Source of the DNA: an uncultured Oligoflexia bacterium
Lineage (GTDB): Bacteria > Bdellovibrionota > Bacteriovoracia > Bacteriovoracales > Bacteriovoracaceae
Direction of reading: 5' to 3'
Length of the DNA stretch: 35,783 nucleotides
Assembly: GCA_950061135.1 (NCBI GenBank)
Contig: CATLVU010000015.1
Coordinates: forward strand, 1-35,783
Part shown: piece after piece, positions 1 to 7,838 of the stretch
Layout: each line of letters begins with the position of its first letter
Numbering within the stretch: the first letter of the stretch is position 1
The notes under the pieces: generated by a model
Told to the model about the DNA's origin: nothing
Database searches by the model: none
What the model saw: the letters and a program-made list of their open reading frames with translations, nothing else
Program-made: the position numbers and the translations under genes

Positions 1-65
1 GTGTTGTTTTTGGTCACGGAGAATGCTACTTCCACTTGGAAAATGAGCAATTTTATGTGTTTTAC

Positions 66-172
66 CGTTACAAAAAAACAATCGCGTTACTTTTTTGAAA
101 CTAAAAATCAATGGATTATGGGCCAATAATTTTCTTACATCAAAAATTCGTTACAAATTCCACTTCGCGTTA
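66..172. repeat. Duplicated composite site upstream of a tyrosine recombinase gene
   Basis: The pattern CGTTACAAA, seven variable bases, TCGCGTTA occurs at 66-89 and again at 149-172. The 17 defined positions are identical in both copies. Within each copy the CGTTA core recurs after exactly 19 bp (66 and 85; 149 and 168), and the copies start 83 bp apart. TTCCACTT also repeats at 30-37 and 158-165. The recombinase gene starts at 220, so recombinase binding sites or an autoregulatory operator are plausible. That role is inference. Confidence 0.45.
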
Positions 173-219
173 AATAAAGTTAAAAGCGATTATGCTTTTA
201 TGAACCATTGGAGATAAAA

Positions 220-1062
220 ATGGACAAGACAAAAGTGAACAAATCAATGATTAAATTTGAAAACTACCTTGTAACGAACAAGCATGTTTCCTTACTAACA
301 GCAAGAGGCTATTCAAGATCACTAAGTATTGCACTCAGAAGGATGGAGAAATTTATTCCAAAATACGACGATGTTATTGAGCATATTGTTTGGATGAAAA
401 AAAAGTTTAGCTACTCGCATATCACCAACACCATGATAGCGATCGAGCGATACCTCGAATATAAAGGTCAGCCCATCACTCTCTCCAGACCTAGAAAACC
501 ACAAAGAATATTAAAAGACTTTTTAACTGAAGCTGAAATTACAAGAATCATAGCCGCATCTAATATATGTATCAGAAAAAAAGCAATGATTACCCTACTC
601 GCCTATAGCGGAATCAGAAATGTAGAATTTTGTAATCTCAAAGTTAAAGACGTTGATCTTGGTAATAATGAGATCACTGTTACACATGGAAAAAACTTCA
701 AGGAAAGAATCACAAATATTTCATCAGAGTGTACGAACGTTCTTATAGAATATTTAAAACATTACCCAAGAGAAGATAATGAATGCCTATTCACAACCCT
801 ACAAAAAGGAAATAAATTGGCCTCTGCTGATCTGAGAAAACACGTTAAAATTTTAGCAATGAAAGCAGGAATTGAAAAAAGAGTATATCCTCACAAATTT
901 CGTCACAGCCTAGCGAGCAACCTCCTACAAAGAGGAGCAAACATAGTTCTTATCAAAAATCAGCTCGGGCACGTCTTTATAGAGACCACGATGTTATATG
1001 TACGCTCTCTTTCTTATAGAGAAAAATCTCAATACGACTATTATAAACCTGCATATATGTAA
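220..1062 (+). CDS. XerC/XerD-like tyrosine recombinase
   Basis: This 280-residue site-specific recombinase has an N-terminal SAM-like core-binding domain (about residues 10-85) and a C-terminal catalytic domain. The catalytic set can be read: R133 in YSGIRNVE, a K at 158, H225 and R228 in PHKFRH, H251 in LGH, and the nucleophile Y260. The ATG at 220 is chosen because TTGGAG (208-213) makes a good ribosome binding site six bases upstream; an in-frame TTG at 208 is part of that site. The protein lacks the arm-binding domain of the second integrase in this window and has no insert typical of integron integrases. It faces two leftward envelope genes, so it may belong to a separate small element or be a host recombinase. 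All catalytic residues are present, so it is probably active. Confidence 0.85.
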   Translation: MDKTKVNKSMIKFENYLVTNKHVSLLTARGYSRSLSIALRRMEKFIPKYDDVIEHIVWMKKKFSYSHITNTMIAIERYLEYKGQPITLSRPRKPQRILKDFLTEAEITRIIAASNICIRKKAMITLLAYSGIRNVEFCNLKVKDVDLGNNEITVTHGKNFKERITNISSECTNVLIEYLKHYPREDNECLFTTLQKGNKLASADLRKHVKILAMKAGIEKRVYPHKFRHSLASNLLQRGANIVLIKNQLGHVFIETTMLYVRSLSYREKSQYDYYKPAYM

Positions 1063-1075
1063 TATTAATTCTTAA

Positions 1076-1100
1076 AGGTCACAGGAATTACTTGTGACCT
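1076..1100. terminator. Bidirectional hairpin between convergent genes
   Basis: AGGTCACA (1076-1083) pairs with TGTGACCT (1093-1100) around a 9-base loop. It lies in the 46-bp gap between the recombinase gene and the convergent gene ending at 1109. The flanking T/A runs are short (CTTAA on both sides), so termination may be weak, but the position suits both genes. Confidence 0.5.
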
Positions 1101-1108
1101 CTTAAACT

Positions 1109-2356
1109 TCAAAAGAATTTATATCCGACACCAAAACCATATCGAGTAATACTAAGATCTGTTGGGCCATTCATTAAATGCTGTTTAAAAAGAAAATGAG
1201 CACTCCAACTCTTATATACTGGAGTCGCAATAAAAAAGATTCCCTTTATTCCTTCAAAATCGCTATCATCCACAATCGACTTTCTTGAAGACTGCGTAAG
1301 TAAGCTATAAGAAAGGCTGGATTTTATAAAAAAGTTTTGCCTTAAAACATTAAAATTTGCTGATGCACCAAATGTTCCATAAATTAGCTGATGCTCCCTT
1401 GTTGAGAGTTTTTCTCCAAGCTCTCTTTCATCGCTGTTAAAAGTTGAAAATCTTTCAATATCAACTCCTAAATATGGAGTCCAATTTGCAAACCGATGTT
1501 TTTTTAAATCAAGATAGGAAGTTACCCCATACTCTGGAGGAATATCAACTTCCTCTTCGCTGCTTCCTGTAAAAGTTGCAGTAAGATATGAGAGATAAAG
1601 ACTCGAAGATACTTGGTAATCTTCATTCATATTATAATTATAAGATAATCCTATTGTGTACGGAGAATTTTGTTCTGCTGTAGCACTTGCTCCATCCCCG
1701 AAAGTCTCTGAAAAAAGGCCAAATGAGGTTGTAGCAAATGAACTTAAACTATGCTTGCGTGGTTTTATCTTTTGAGATTTTCTAGCAAGAAATTGATACT
1801 GTTTACGTGTATTGGCCATATAGGATATTTTTCTTTGTTTTTTTGATACTCTTTTTCCTCTGCGATCAAATGCCTCAATGACCACATAATAATCACCTTG
1901 CTTATTAAAACTTAGCTCAAAATTCTTGCTCTTAATTTTCTTCTCCGAAATCTTCTTATCAGGAGACACAATTGTTACCTTGAAGTATTTATAAAATGCT
2001 GAACCGTCCCATTTAATATTAATCTTTGAATCTTTTGTTGTGCTGATTTTTTCTTTTGGAAAAAGAACACGTAAGCCTGATGCTTTGACAGATAATTTGC
2101 CAGGGTTACTTGGAGGACTCCATTGTTTATACTTTTCGTGATAATAGTATATTCGCCAATAATATGTTCCAGCTGTCTTTAGATTAAAAACAGCGCGAGG
2201 TTCTTTTGTTAAAACGTCAATGCTATTTTTAAAATCATCTTTTGGAGCAACTTCTATTCTATACTTAGAAGCACCTTCGATTGAAGGCCATGAAATCTCT
2301 TGCTTAATATCTTCTGCAAAGCAAAAGCTTGAAAGAAAAAATGAAAAAAGAATCAA
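1109..2356 (-). CDS. Secreted protein with fibronectin-like repeats and C-terminal outer-membrane barrel
   Basis: The roughly 415-residue protein begins with a hydrophobic export signal ending FCFAED. Two immunoglobulin/fibronectin-like segments follow (about residues 20-95 and 95-180), the first with the pattern ISWPSIEGASKYRIEV and YYWRIYYY typical of such folds. A basic linker (about 180-205) leads to a C-terminal half rich in alternating strands that ends in GFGVGYKFF, an aromatic C-terminus typical of outer-membrane barrels. It lies two bases behind the upstream gene, so both are probably one operon. The start is uncertain: the TTG at 2356 is the only usual start codon, but the frame continues upstream for a few codons (encoding a lysine that would suit the signal n-region) until it overlaps the neighbour's end. 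No specific function is recognised. Confidence 0.7.
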   Translation of the reverse strand: MILFSFFLSSFCFAEDIKQEISWPSIEGASKYRIEVAPKDDFKNSIDVLTKEPRAVFNLKTAGTYYWRIYYYHEKYKQWSPPSNPGKLSVKASGLRVLFPKEKISTTKDSKINIKWDGSAFYKYFKVTIVSPDKKISEKKIKSKNFELSFNKQGDYYVVIEAFDRRGKRVSKKQRKISYMANTRKQYQFLARKSQKIKPRKHSLSSFATTSFGLFSETFGDGASATAEQNSPYTIGLSYNYNMNEDYQVSSSLYLSYLTATFTGSSEEEVDIPPEYGVTSYLDLKKHRFANWTPYLGVDIERFSTFNSDERELGEKLSTREHQLIYGTFGASANFNVLRQNFFIKSSLSYSLLTQSSRKSIVDDSDFEGIKGIFFIATPVYKSWSAHFLFKQHLMNGPTDLSITRYGFGVGYKFF

Positions 2357-2358
2357 TG

Positions 2359-2763
2359 CTATTTTGATGAGTCATTCTCCATATTTTCAAAGCTAAACTC
2401 TGGAAACTTTGGAGTTAACACAACTGCTTTTGAGTCCTCTTCTATGCTTTGTATCTGAGCTTTTCCGTACTTATCAACCCATTTTGTTTCTAAATCAAGT
2501 GGGGTTCCAGCAGGCAATCTAAATTTAATCAACGAATTTTTAGCAACTTTCTTTTTATAGCTCAAAGATGAATTATCTTTAATTGTTTGCACTAAAAATC
2601 CTTTATGGGTTATTAAAGGCAGAGGGAGTCCAACTTGAAAGTACATGACCCTTATAAGAGAATCCTCTTTTTGAGTTAAAAAATATCGTGTCTCCGAGTT
2701 ATCGAGTATTTCCTGAGCAAAAACATTGCCTATAAAAAATAGAAATAAAACAATAAGTTTCAT
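2359..2763 (-). CDS. Small secreted protein of unknown function
   Basis: This is a 134-residue protein with a clear signal peptide (MKLIVLFLFFIGNVFAQE, cleavage likely after VFA). The mature part is mixed in charge and predicted mostly as strands, with no cysteines and no family motif I recognise. The ATG at 2763 has only a weak purine stretch upstream. Its stop lies immediately before the fibronectin/barrel gene, so the two are probably co-transcribed and act together in the periplasm or outer membrane. It is not clear whether this pair belongs to the chromosome or to the neighbouring mobile element. Confidence 0.65.
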   Translation of the reverse strand: MKLIVLFLFFIGNVFAQEILDNSETRYFLTQKEDSLIRVMYFQVGLPLPLITHKGFLVQTIKDNSSLSYKKKVAKNSLIKFRLPAGTPLDLETKWVDKYGKAQIQSIEEDSKAVVLTPKFPEFSFENMENDSSK

Positions 2764-2861
2764 TCTATATATTTTATTTTGATCTTAATAATTTTCCAGT
2801 AGGTAAAATCCGCTCTAATTGATCTGATATTCAGTTTTTTAGAGTCTCACTGCCCTCTCCC

Positions 2862-2894
2862 AATTATCATTTGGACAATCGAAAATTATCATTT
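2862..2894. repeat. Two 11-bp direct repeats two helical turns apart
   Basis: AATTATCATTT occurs at 2862-2872 and 2884-2894, exactly 22 bp apart, so both copies face the same side of the helix. They lie 67-99 bp upstream of the -24/-12-like element at 2961. The arrangement resembles an activator site, but the activator is unknown. Confidence 0.4.
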
Positions 2895-2960
2895 TGATTT
2901 TACCTCTCTTAAAACCACTACCTAACCTCTGAATATTGCGTTTATTTTTCGTTTTCATTT

Positions 2961-2976
2961 TTGGCACAGTTTTTGA
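2961..2976 (+). promoter_or_regulatory. Candidate sigma-54 (-24/-12) promoter of the conjugation operon
   Basis: TTGGCAC (2961-2967) and TTTGA (2972-2976) have the exact GG-to-G spacing of a sigma-54 promoter (second G of the GG to the G of the -12 element: 11 bp), with GA instead of GC at -12. Transcription would start near 2988, about 15 bases before the first start codon. A sigma-70 reading (TTGGCA, 17 bp, TAAACA) is possible but has a poor -10. Confidence 0.4.
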
Positions 2977-3003
2977 CTAGTAATAAACATGAAGGAGCAA
3001 AAG

Positions 3004-3174
3004 ATGCAGCAATATTTTTCTGTATGTGGATGTAAAATTCCCATCGAACTAAGACCTCTTTATGAGGAAGTCTCAACTGAGTTTGAGAAAAAAGTTTTTA
3101 ACGCCATAACACCTGAGGAGAAAAAGAAAAATGAAAAGACTAAAGAGATTTCTAAAAAATCTCATCTTACATGA
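3004..3174 (+). CDS. Small hypothetical protein, first gene of the conjugation operon
   Basis: This 56-residue protein starts MQQYFSVCGCKIPIELRPL. A CxC pair sits near the N-terminus and the C-terminal third is highly charged (EEKKKNEKTKE). The ATG at 3004 is chosen over the one at 2989 because AAGGAG at 2992-2997 sits six bases before it, and that ribosome binding site lies inside the longer reading. It is the first gene after the candidate -24/-12 promoter and overlaps the next small frame. No family is recognised. The CxC and charged tail would fit a small regulator or metal-binding protein, but that is speculation. Confidence 0.6.
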   Translation: MQQYFSVCGCKIPIELRPLYEEVSTEFEKKVFNAITPEEKKKNEKTKEISKKSHLT

Positions 3175-3244
3175 TGAGTACTTAAAACACATTGAAAAAC
3201 AACAGCTTAATGTCATTAGTAAATCATACCCCAAATTTATGTAG
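3131..3244 (+). CDS. Possible 37-residue micro-protein
   Basis: An ATG at 3131 opens a frame of 37 residues (MKRLKRFLKNLILHDEYL to start) overlapping the end of the previous gene in another frame. GAGGAG at 3115-3120 is a possible ribosome binding site at a slightly long spacing of 10 bases. The N-terminus is strongly basic and amphipathic. The stop at 3242-3244 touches the ribosome binding site of the next small gene, as in a tight operon. Function is unknown, and its reality depends on conservation. Confidence 0.4.
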   Translation: MKRLKRFLKNLILHDEYLKHIEKQQLNVISKSYPKFM

Positions 3245-3253
3245 GAGTCGGTA

Positions 3254-3403
3254 ATGAATCAAAGATACTCAAATTTAAAAGAAGAACTTATGGATTTAAT
3301 CGGAACCATTAGTATTAAAGAGCTTATCACCAATAAGCCCCTGCAAAAGCAAATAAAAGAGATCACCCATTACTTAGAAGATGTCTCGCTAATCAAAGGA
3401 TAA
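3254..3403 (+). CDS. Small hypothetical protein (49 residues)
   Basis: The ATG at 3254 follows AGGAG (3243-3247) at six bases, a good ribosome binding site. The product is a 49-residue, probably helical, charged protein (MNQRYSNLKEELMDLIGTI to start) without signal peptide or cysteines. It sits three bases before the next small gene in a run of four mini-genes that opens the conjugation operon. No family is recognised. Its size and helical nature would fit a small DNA-binding or adaptor protein, which cannot be told from sequence alone. Confidence 0.55.
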   Translation: MNQRYSNLKEELMDLIGTISIKELITNKPLQKQIKEITHYLEDVSLIKG

Positions 3404-3406
3404 AAA

Positions 3407-3559
3407 ATGAAAAAAATTAATAACCATATTCTTGCATCAAAGATTGCGCAGTTTGAAAAATCAATCTCATTTTATGAGAAAAAAAGGATTTCAGTGCAAA
3501 AAAAACTCAAAAGAATCAAAAAACAAATGAGCTGTATTTTAGCTCAAAAGGATCAATAA
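3407..3559 (+). CDS. Small basic coiled-coil protein (50 residues)
   Basis: The ATG at 3407 follows AAAGGA (3395-3400) at six bases. The 50-residue product is very rich in lysine and arginine (KKRISVQKKLKRIKKQM in the centre) and should form one long basic helix. It lies two bases before the lipoprotein gene at 3562, whose ribosome binding site overlaps its last codons, so the two are probably translationally coupled. No family is recognised. Confidence 0.55.
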   Translation: MKKINNHILASKIAQFEKSISFYEKKRISVQKKLKRIKKQMSCILAQKDQ

Positions 3560-3561
3560 CC

Positions 3562-5448
3562 ATGAATTACCTAACTTTATTAATACTACTCGCCCTTAGC
3601 TCTTGTTCATTTAAAAGTGATAAAGACAAAAATGGCGCTGTTAAAAACACACAAGCTATATCCCCCCTTACCGATAGTGATGGAGATTTAATTACTGACC
3701 TTGAAGAAAAAGATAAAGGACTTGATCCTTATGTCGCAAATATCCCAAAGTTAAAAATAAATTTTCTTCAAAATTATAATATTACTATTAATTATGAAGA
3801 TGAAACAAACTTTAGACTTGATACAAAAGTTCAAAGAGATAATCCAGACTTTAAGTACCGAGTTGGAAACTTATTTTTAAAAGAACACTCTTTTAATAGC
3901 GCTGCAAAGCTTGGACGATTCTCAGGAGTCTCTTGGGGCAAAATCAATCAACATGACTTTTCTTGGGTTAAATACCCTGAAGTTGATAAAGAGTTCTACT
4001 TTAATAAAACTCGTGAGTTTAAAACTTTTGCAAAGAGCAAAATCTCTAGCTCAACTATCACATTAGAGAATACCTTAAAACTTACTGAATCTCCCCTATT
4101 TGAAAGCATCAAAGATGTAGAGCTTAATTTTTATTATTATAACTTCAAAAAAGAAGCTTATGTTTTACTACATACAGAAAAACTTGATCGGGTGTTTCAA
4201 GGTGGCATAAGAGAAGATTTTGAAATTACAATAAATAACCCTCCCCTCGATTTAATAGAAGATACATATTTTCGACATGGCGAGTTTATTATCTCAGAAG
4301 TAAAAGACTTTTATATCCCAAGCTTAAAGGTTAAATACTCAGAGCTTTTAAGTTCAGTTAAAGCTAAATCTATTGCCATCTATAAAACAACTCCTTTTGA
4401 AAATGACCTAAACTACGTTACTGTAAATCCTAAAGGTGAGAGTTTTATTTCTCTTATGACAAAGCTCTCTGCTAACAAATTTAGTATTACTGAAAATAGA
4501 CTCTCTCAAATTGAGCAGTTCTCAAATAATCTTGGCGATTACACTTACCTTCATGAAGTAGAAAAGGAGGATAAACTTGGTAAATGGTTTATTATGACCA
4601 ATAAGATCAAGAACCACTATCTAAAGCATCTATTTACAAATAATGATGCCATTACCCTATCTTATCTAACAGGAAGTGATCTTGCTAAAAGATCATCTGA
4701 GAAAATCTATTCAAAATATTCCGATATAAAAAGCACTGATACTGGAAAGCTTTATGCCCTTGGCAATATTACAAATAATAGTGAAATTAGTTTGTCTCTT
4801 TATCTTAAAGAACTCGAAGGAGTAAGACTTAGTGTTAAAGAAGGTGTCTTTTCTTTTAGCCCTCCAAGATGTCGTAACTGCACAGGAACCAATTGGTCAG
4901 TACACGCTGAATATCAAGTAAATAGTTTTTCTAAGTTTCAAGAAGATTGGAATCTTAACGAGATAAAAGAGGCAATAAGCTCTTTTGATATTTTAATCAA
5001 TAATACTTTATTAGATTTGAATGAGCTTATTGAGCAAAATCATCTAGATCTTACACTTAAAAATGATGGGGCCAATGACTATATTCATCTTAAATTAAAA
5101 AATCTTCATGAGCTTGAAATCATCAAGGCCGGGCAAGAAAATGTCGCCTTCATTAAGATTAAGCCCTTAAGTGTTGGACATACGGGTGTTGGTGTTCAAA
5201 TCAACAAAATGGGCGGACATAATATAGATAAGGTTTTTCATGCAGGACTTGTTTGCTCACAAGAAGCGGCCCGAAGAAAGATTCCCTTAGCTGTTACCAG
5301 TTGGAAATTCTCTGATTGGCAAAAAAATGTACCTTGGGGAAGGCCCGATCCCAGAACCAAGTATAAACCGACAAAAGGTGAGCTTAAAAAATACTGGACT
5401 GGCACCATTGTCGATTTAATTTCAACCGTAACAAATAATTATAACTAA
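3562..5448 (+). CDS. Large lipoprotein with calcium-binding loop, conjugation-associated
   Basis: This is a 628-residue protein with a lipoprotein signal (LLALSSC, lipid-modified Cys15). After a short polar spacer comes TDSDGDLITDLEE (about residues 37-49), an aspartate-rich loop like the calcium-binding repeats of thrombospondin type 3 and EF-hand folds. The remainder is mostly strand-rich with an isolated CRNCTG pair at about residue 437, and a conserved-looking glycine/histidine segment (HTGVGVQINKMGGHN) near the C-terminus. The gene is directly upstream of the pilin gene, whose ribosome binding site overlaps its stop. It is too large for a VirB7 and matches no Tra or Vir component I know. 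A surface-exposed adhesin, mating-pair stabiliser or exclusion protein is inference from position. Confidence 0.7.
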   Translation: MNYLTLLILLALSSCSFKSDKDKNGAVKNTQAISPLTDSDGDLITDLEEKDKGLDPYVANIPKLKINFLQNYNITINYEDETNFRLDTKVQRDNPDFKYRVGNLFLKEHSFNSAAKLGRFSGVSWGKINQHDFSWVKYPEVDKEFYFNKTREFKTFAKSKISSSTITLENTLKLTESPLFESIKDVELNFYYYNFKKEAYVLLHTEKLDRVFQGGIREDFEITINNPPLDLIEDTYFRHGEFIISEVKDFYIPSLKVKYSELLSSVKAKSIAIYKTTPFENDLNYVTVNPKGESFISLMTKLSANKFSITENRLSQIEQFSNNLGDYTYLHEVEKEDKLGKWFIMTNKIKNHYLKHLFTNNDAITLSYLTGSDLAKRSSEKIYSKYSDIKSTDTGKLYALGNITNNSEISLSLYLKELEGVRLSVKEGVFSFSPPRCRNCTGTNWSVHAEYQVNSFSKFQEDWNLNEIKEAISSFDILINNTLLDLNELIEQNHLDLTLKNDGANDYIHLKLKNLHELEIIKAGQENVAFIKIKPLSVGHTGVGVQINKMGGHNIDKVFHAGLVCSQEAARRKIPLAVTSWKFSDWQKNVPWGRPDPRTKYKPTKGELKKYWTGTIVDLISTVTNNYN

Positions 5449-5458
5449 GGAGCGCCTC

Positions 5459-5716
5459 GTGCCATTAATGATTAGTATATACTTACTTTTTACTCAAAAT
5501 AGCTTTGCAAGGAGCCTTAAAGCAACAGCAGATAAACTTGCTCAAGAAACAAATAGAATAGGACTTGGAGTTGCTCTATTTGGATTATGCCTCGCTGGAA
5601 TCTATTTTATGCTTGGAAAACAAGATGCCTCAGCAAAAATGACTCAAGTATTAATGGGTATTGCCATTGTAATTCTAAGTCCTAGCATCCTTAGCTTTAA
5701 TAAAGGATTAGCGTAA
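5459..5716 (+). CDS. virB2: VirB2/TrbC-like conjugative pilin
   Basis: The 85-residue product has a signal peptide (cleavage likely after NSFA, about residue 17). Two hydrophobic helices follow (about 35-53 and 62-80) separated by a short basic turn with GKQDASAK. This is the layout of VirB2/TrbC pilins, which assemble with phospholipid into the conjugative pilus. The start is GTG at 5459, six bases after AAGGAG (5447-5452), which overlaps the preceding stop. The next gene's ATG overlaps this stop by one base. Position just before VirB3- and VirB4-like genes supports the call; similarity is in layout more than in exact sequence. Confidence 0.75.
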   Translation: MPLMISIYLLFTQNSFARSLKATADKLAQETNRIGLGVALFGLCLAGIYFMLGKQDASAKMTQVLMGIAIVILSPSILSFNKGLA

Positions 5717-5967
5717 TGAAAAAGTTTCCAAAATTTTTACAAACAATGCCTACTATTTACGGATTAGGCCCTTATGAATTATTTTCACTTGTTATTTCTC
5801 TATACATAGCGATGCTACTTAATCTTTCATCTTTAAAATCAATAGTTGCGTGTCTAAGTCTCATCGGTATCACAAAGATAATTCGTAAAAGAGTTGATTT
5901 TATTGGATTAAGCGCACCCTCTATTAAATTTCTTGATTTAACAAAATTAAAAGGAGCAAAAAAATGA
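5716..5967 (+). CDS. virB3: VirB3-like inner-membrane protein
   Basis: The 83-residue protein has a short N-terminal amphipathic stretch, then a hydrophobic region (about 23-55) that can form one or two membrane helices, and a basic C-terminal end. VirB3/TrbD/TraL proteins are of this size and always sit between the pilin and the VirB4 ATPase, as here. The gene overlaps the pilin stop by one base and the VirB4 start by four (ATGA). VirB3 helps place VirB4 at the membrane and is needed for pilus assembly. The call rests mainly on size, topology and context. Confidence 0.65.
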   Translation: MKKFPKFLQTMPTIYGLGPYELFSLVISLYIAMLLNLSSLKSIVACLSLIGITKIIRKRVDFIGLSAPSIKFLDLTKLKGAKK

Positions 5968-7838
5968 TTCCTTTATTTGAAGTTAGCGGAAATAAGCTTG
6001 TATCTCTAAACGGAAAGAAAAGTAGTTTTTATCAGATCATTCCCCCTGACACAGAGGGAATGACTGAGTTTTCAAAAAATCAATTGTTTTCAAACATCGA
6101 AAGTGAACTTATTCAAAATGATAATGAATTAAAAATTTATTGGCTAGATCAAAAGCTTTATATCAATTCATTTTCAGATAAAAATATCAATTTGGGCACA
6201 GCCCTACCGTGCATGGAACCACTAACAACATTTTTTGGAAACTACCCGACTCAAGTTAACTTTTATGATAACTATTTAACCTGCGGTAATGAGTATTTAC
6301 GGCTTTTTTCTTTAAAAGAGTTCCCTTCCAAAATTGAAATGCTAGATACCCTTTATTGGCCCAACTTTGTCCTCAATATTAAAAAGATTGAACAAAACAA
6401 AGCAAAAAAGACAGTTAATCTTAAAAGAAAACTTCATTTTTCAGGCTTATTTGAGGGTATTAAAAATATTGACTCAGAAAATGCCTATCATGAAGCGCAA
6501 AATGTACTGGAGGATTTAACCACTGGTGAAACCTCTTTATTTCAGATTGAATGCTTTATTATAGCGAGAGGCGATACAAAAAAAGAGCTAGATAAAAACT
6601 CAGAAAAGATCGTATCCAATTTTAATGCAATTGATGCCTTGGTATTTCAAGAAGAGCGAGGATTATCCTATTTTTTTCAAACATTAATTCCAGGAGTAGA
6701 ACCTAGTTTTAAAAGATCACGCCCTTGTTTTTCTGAATATGTAGGCCTTATGATTCCTTTTCACCAAGATTTTATTCATGATGAAGGAATAGAGCTTTTA
6801 TCAAAAGATGAGCACTCCATTTACTGGAATCTTTTTGATCCAAATGCCATCAATTACAATATTTTGATCACAGGCCAATCAGGACAAGGAAAATCCATGA
6901 TGGCCCATAAAATATTAAAACATGAATTATCAGTTGGAACAAAAGCGTTAATTCTTGATCTTGGAAACAGCTTCTATAAAACAGCAAGATTTTATAATGG
7001 AAGTATCTTTTCTCAAAAGTTTAACCCCTTGCAATTTAAGAATCCAAGGTATTTAAAAGAATTTGTACTATCTGTAGTAGATGATAATTTTTCAAAAAAA
7101 GATAAAGGACACCTTTTTCAAGTCATACAAGACATCATAGAAGATGATATTCAAAGTTTTAATGAGTTTTTAGAAAGACTTGAATCCGAGTTTAATGGCA
7201 TAAGTTTTTATTTTTCTGAAATCAAAGATTATTTTACAAATGATTCAGTTGAGATCAATGATCTTACCTATTGCGACTTTTCAAATTACCCAGAAGCGAT
7301 AAAGGCGCCTCTTATCATTTATTTAATTGAGTATTTTAAAAATATGAGTGGAGAAAAGATATTTATCTTTGATGAATGTTGGCATTTATTAAATAATAAC
7401 GCTGAATATATCGCCGAATGTTTTAGAACTTTTAGAAAACATAAGGCCTCTGCAATTGCTATATCTCAAAACCTTGATGATTTTTCAATGACACCACTTG
7501 GTAGAGTTATTATTCAAAATACTTATTGGAAACTTCTATTTCGTCAAAATCTTGCTCCCTCTGAGTTTATTGATACTCACAGCATAGATTTAATGGAAGA
7601 TATATATTCCAAAAAAGATGAGTACAGTGAGTTTTTACTTTTATCTGAGAATATTAAAAAGCCTGTTCGCTTTTATCCTTCAATTTTTGAGTATGAGCTT
7701 TTTAATACCAGTAGAGATCAGCTTATAAGATTTGATAACTACTTTCAAAATAATCAAGATTATATGAGCTTTCAAGAATGTATGCGAAGTTTTGTTCAAA
7801 TAAAACATCCAAACGAAGAGGTTTATTATGAGGAATAA
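5964..7838 (+). CDS. virB4: VirB4/TraC-family conjugation ATPase
   Basis: This 624-residue ATPase energises pilus biogenesis and transfer. The N-terminal half (to about residue 280) is the CagE/TrbE/VirB4 N-domain. The C-terminal RecA-like domain has Walker A GQSGQGKS (about 304-311), Walker B IFIFDECWHLL (about 466-476), and the downstream AIAISQNLDDF segment typical of VirB4. No transmembrane helix is evident, so membrane attachment probably depends on the VirB3-like partner. It is shorter than most VirB4 proteins (about 800 residues). The ATG overlaps the upstream stop, and the next gene begins within its last codons. This is one of the surest assignments in the operon. Confidence 0.93.
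   Translation: MIPLFEVSGNKLVSLNGKKSSFYQIIPPDTEGMTEFSKNQLFSNIESELIQNDNELKIYWLDQKLYINSFSDKNINLGTALPCMEPLTTFFGNYPTQVNFYDNYLTCGNEYLRLFSLKEFPSKIEMLDTLYWPNFVLNIKKIEQNKAKKTVNLKRKLHFSGLFEGIKNIDSENAYHEAQNVLEDLTTGETSLFQIECFIIARGDTKKELDKNSEKIVSNFNAIDALVFQEERGLSYFFQTLIPGVEPSFKRSRPCFSEYVGLMIPFHQDFIHDEGIELLSKDEHSIYWNLFDPNAINYNILITGQSGQGKSMMAHKILKHELSVGTKALILDLGNSFYKTARFYNGSIFSQKFNPLQFKNPRYLKEFVLSVVDDNFSKKDKGHLFQVIQDIIEDDIQSFNEFLERLESEFNGISFYFSEIKDYFTNDSVEINDLTYCDFSNYPEAIKAPLIIYLIEYFKNMSGEKIFIFDECWHLLNNNAEYIAECFRTFRKHKASAIAISQNLDDFSMTPLGRVIIQNTYWKLLFRQNLAPSEFIDTHSIDLMEDIYSKKDEYSEFLLLSENIKKPVRFYPSIFEYELFNTSRDQLIRFDNYFQNNQDYMSFQECMRSFVQIKHPNEEVYYEE

Noticed and set aside
208-219. TTG start for the first recombinase, 12 bases earlier
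   Set aside because: The TTG is part of the TTGGAG ribosome binding site for the ATG at 220, which has ideal spacing.
1-219. Integron-like arrangement (integrase with attI/attC upstream)
   Set aside because: The repeats do not fit GTTRRRY/RYYYAAC core sites in an attC fold, and the recombinase lacks the extra helix of integron integrases.
322-504. Minus-strand open frame inside the recombinase gene
   Set aside because: It lies antisense to a clear gene and has no ribosome binding site or recognisable product.
1-3000. Left attachment site as a copy of the tRNA-fMet 3' end
   Set aside because: Only a weak partial resemblance (TTTTTGGT followed by CGG near position 7-19) was found, with no extended identity. 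It is not convincing.
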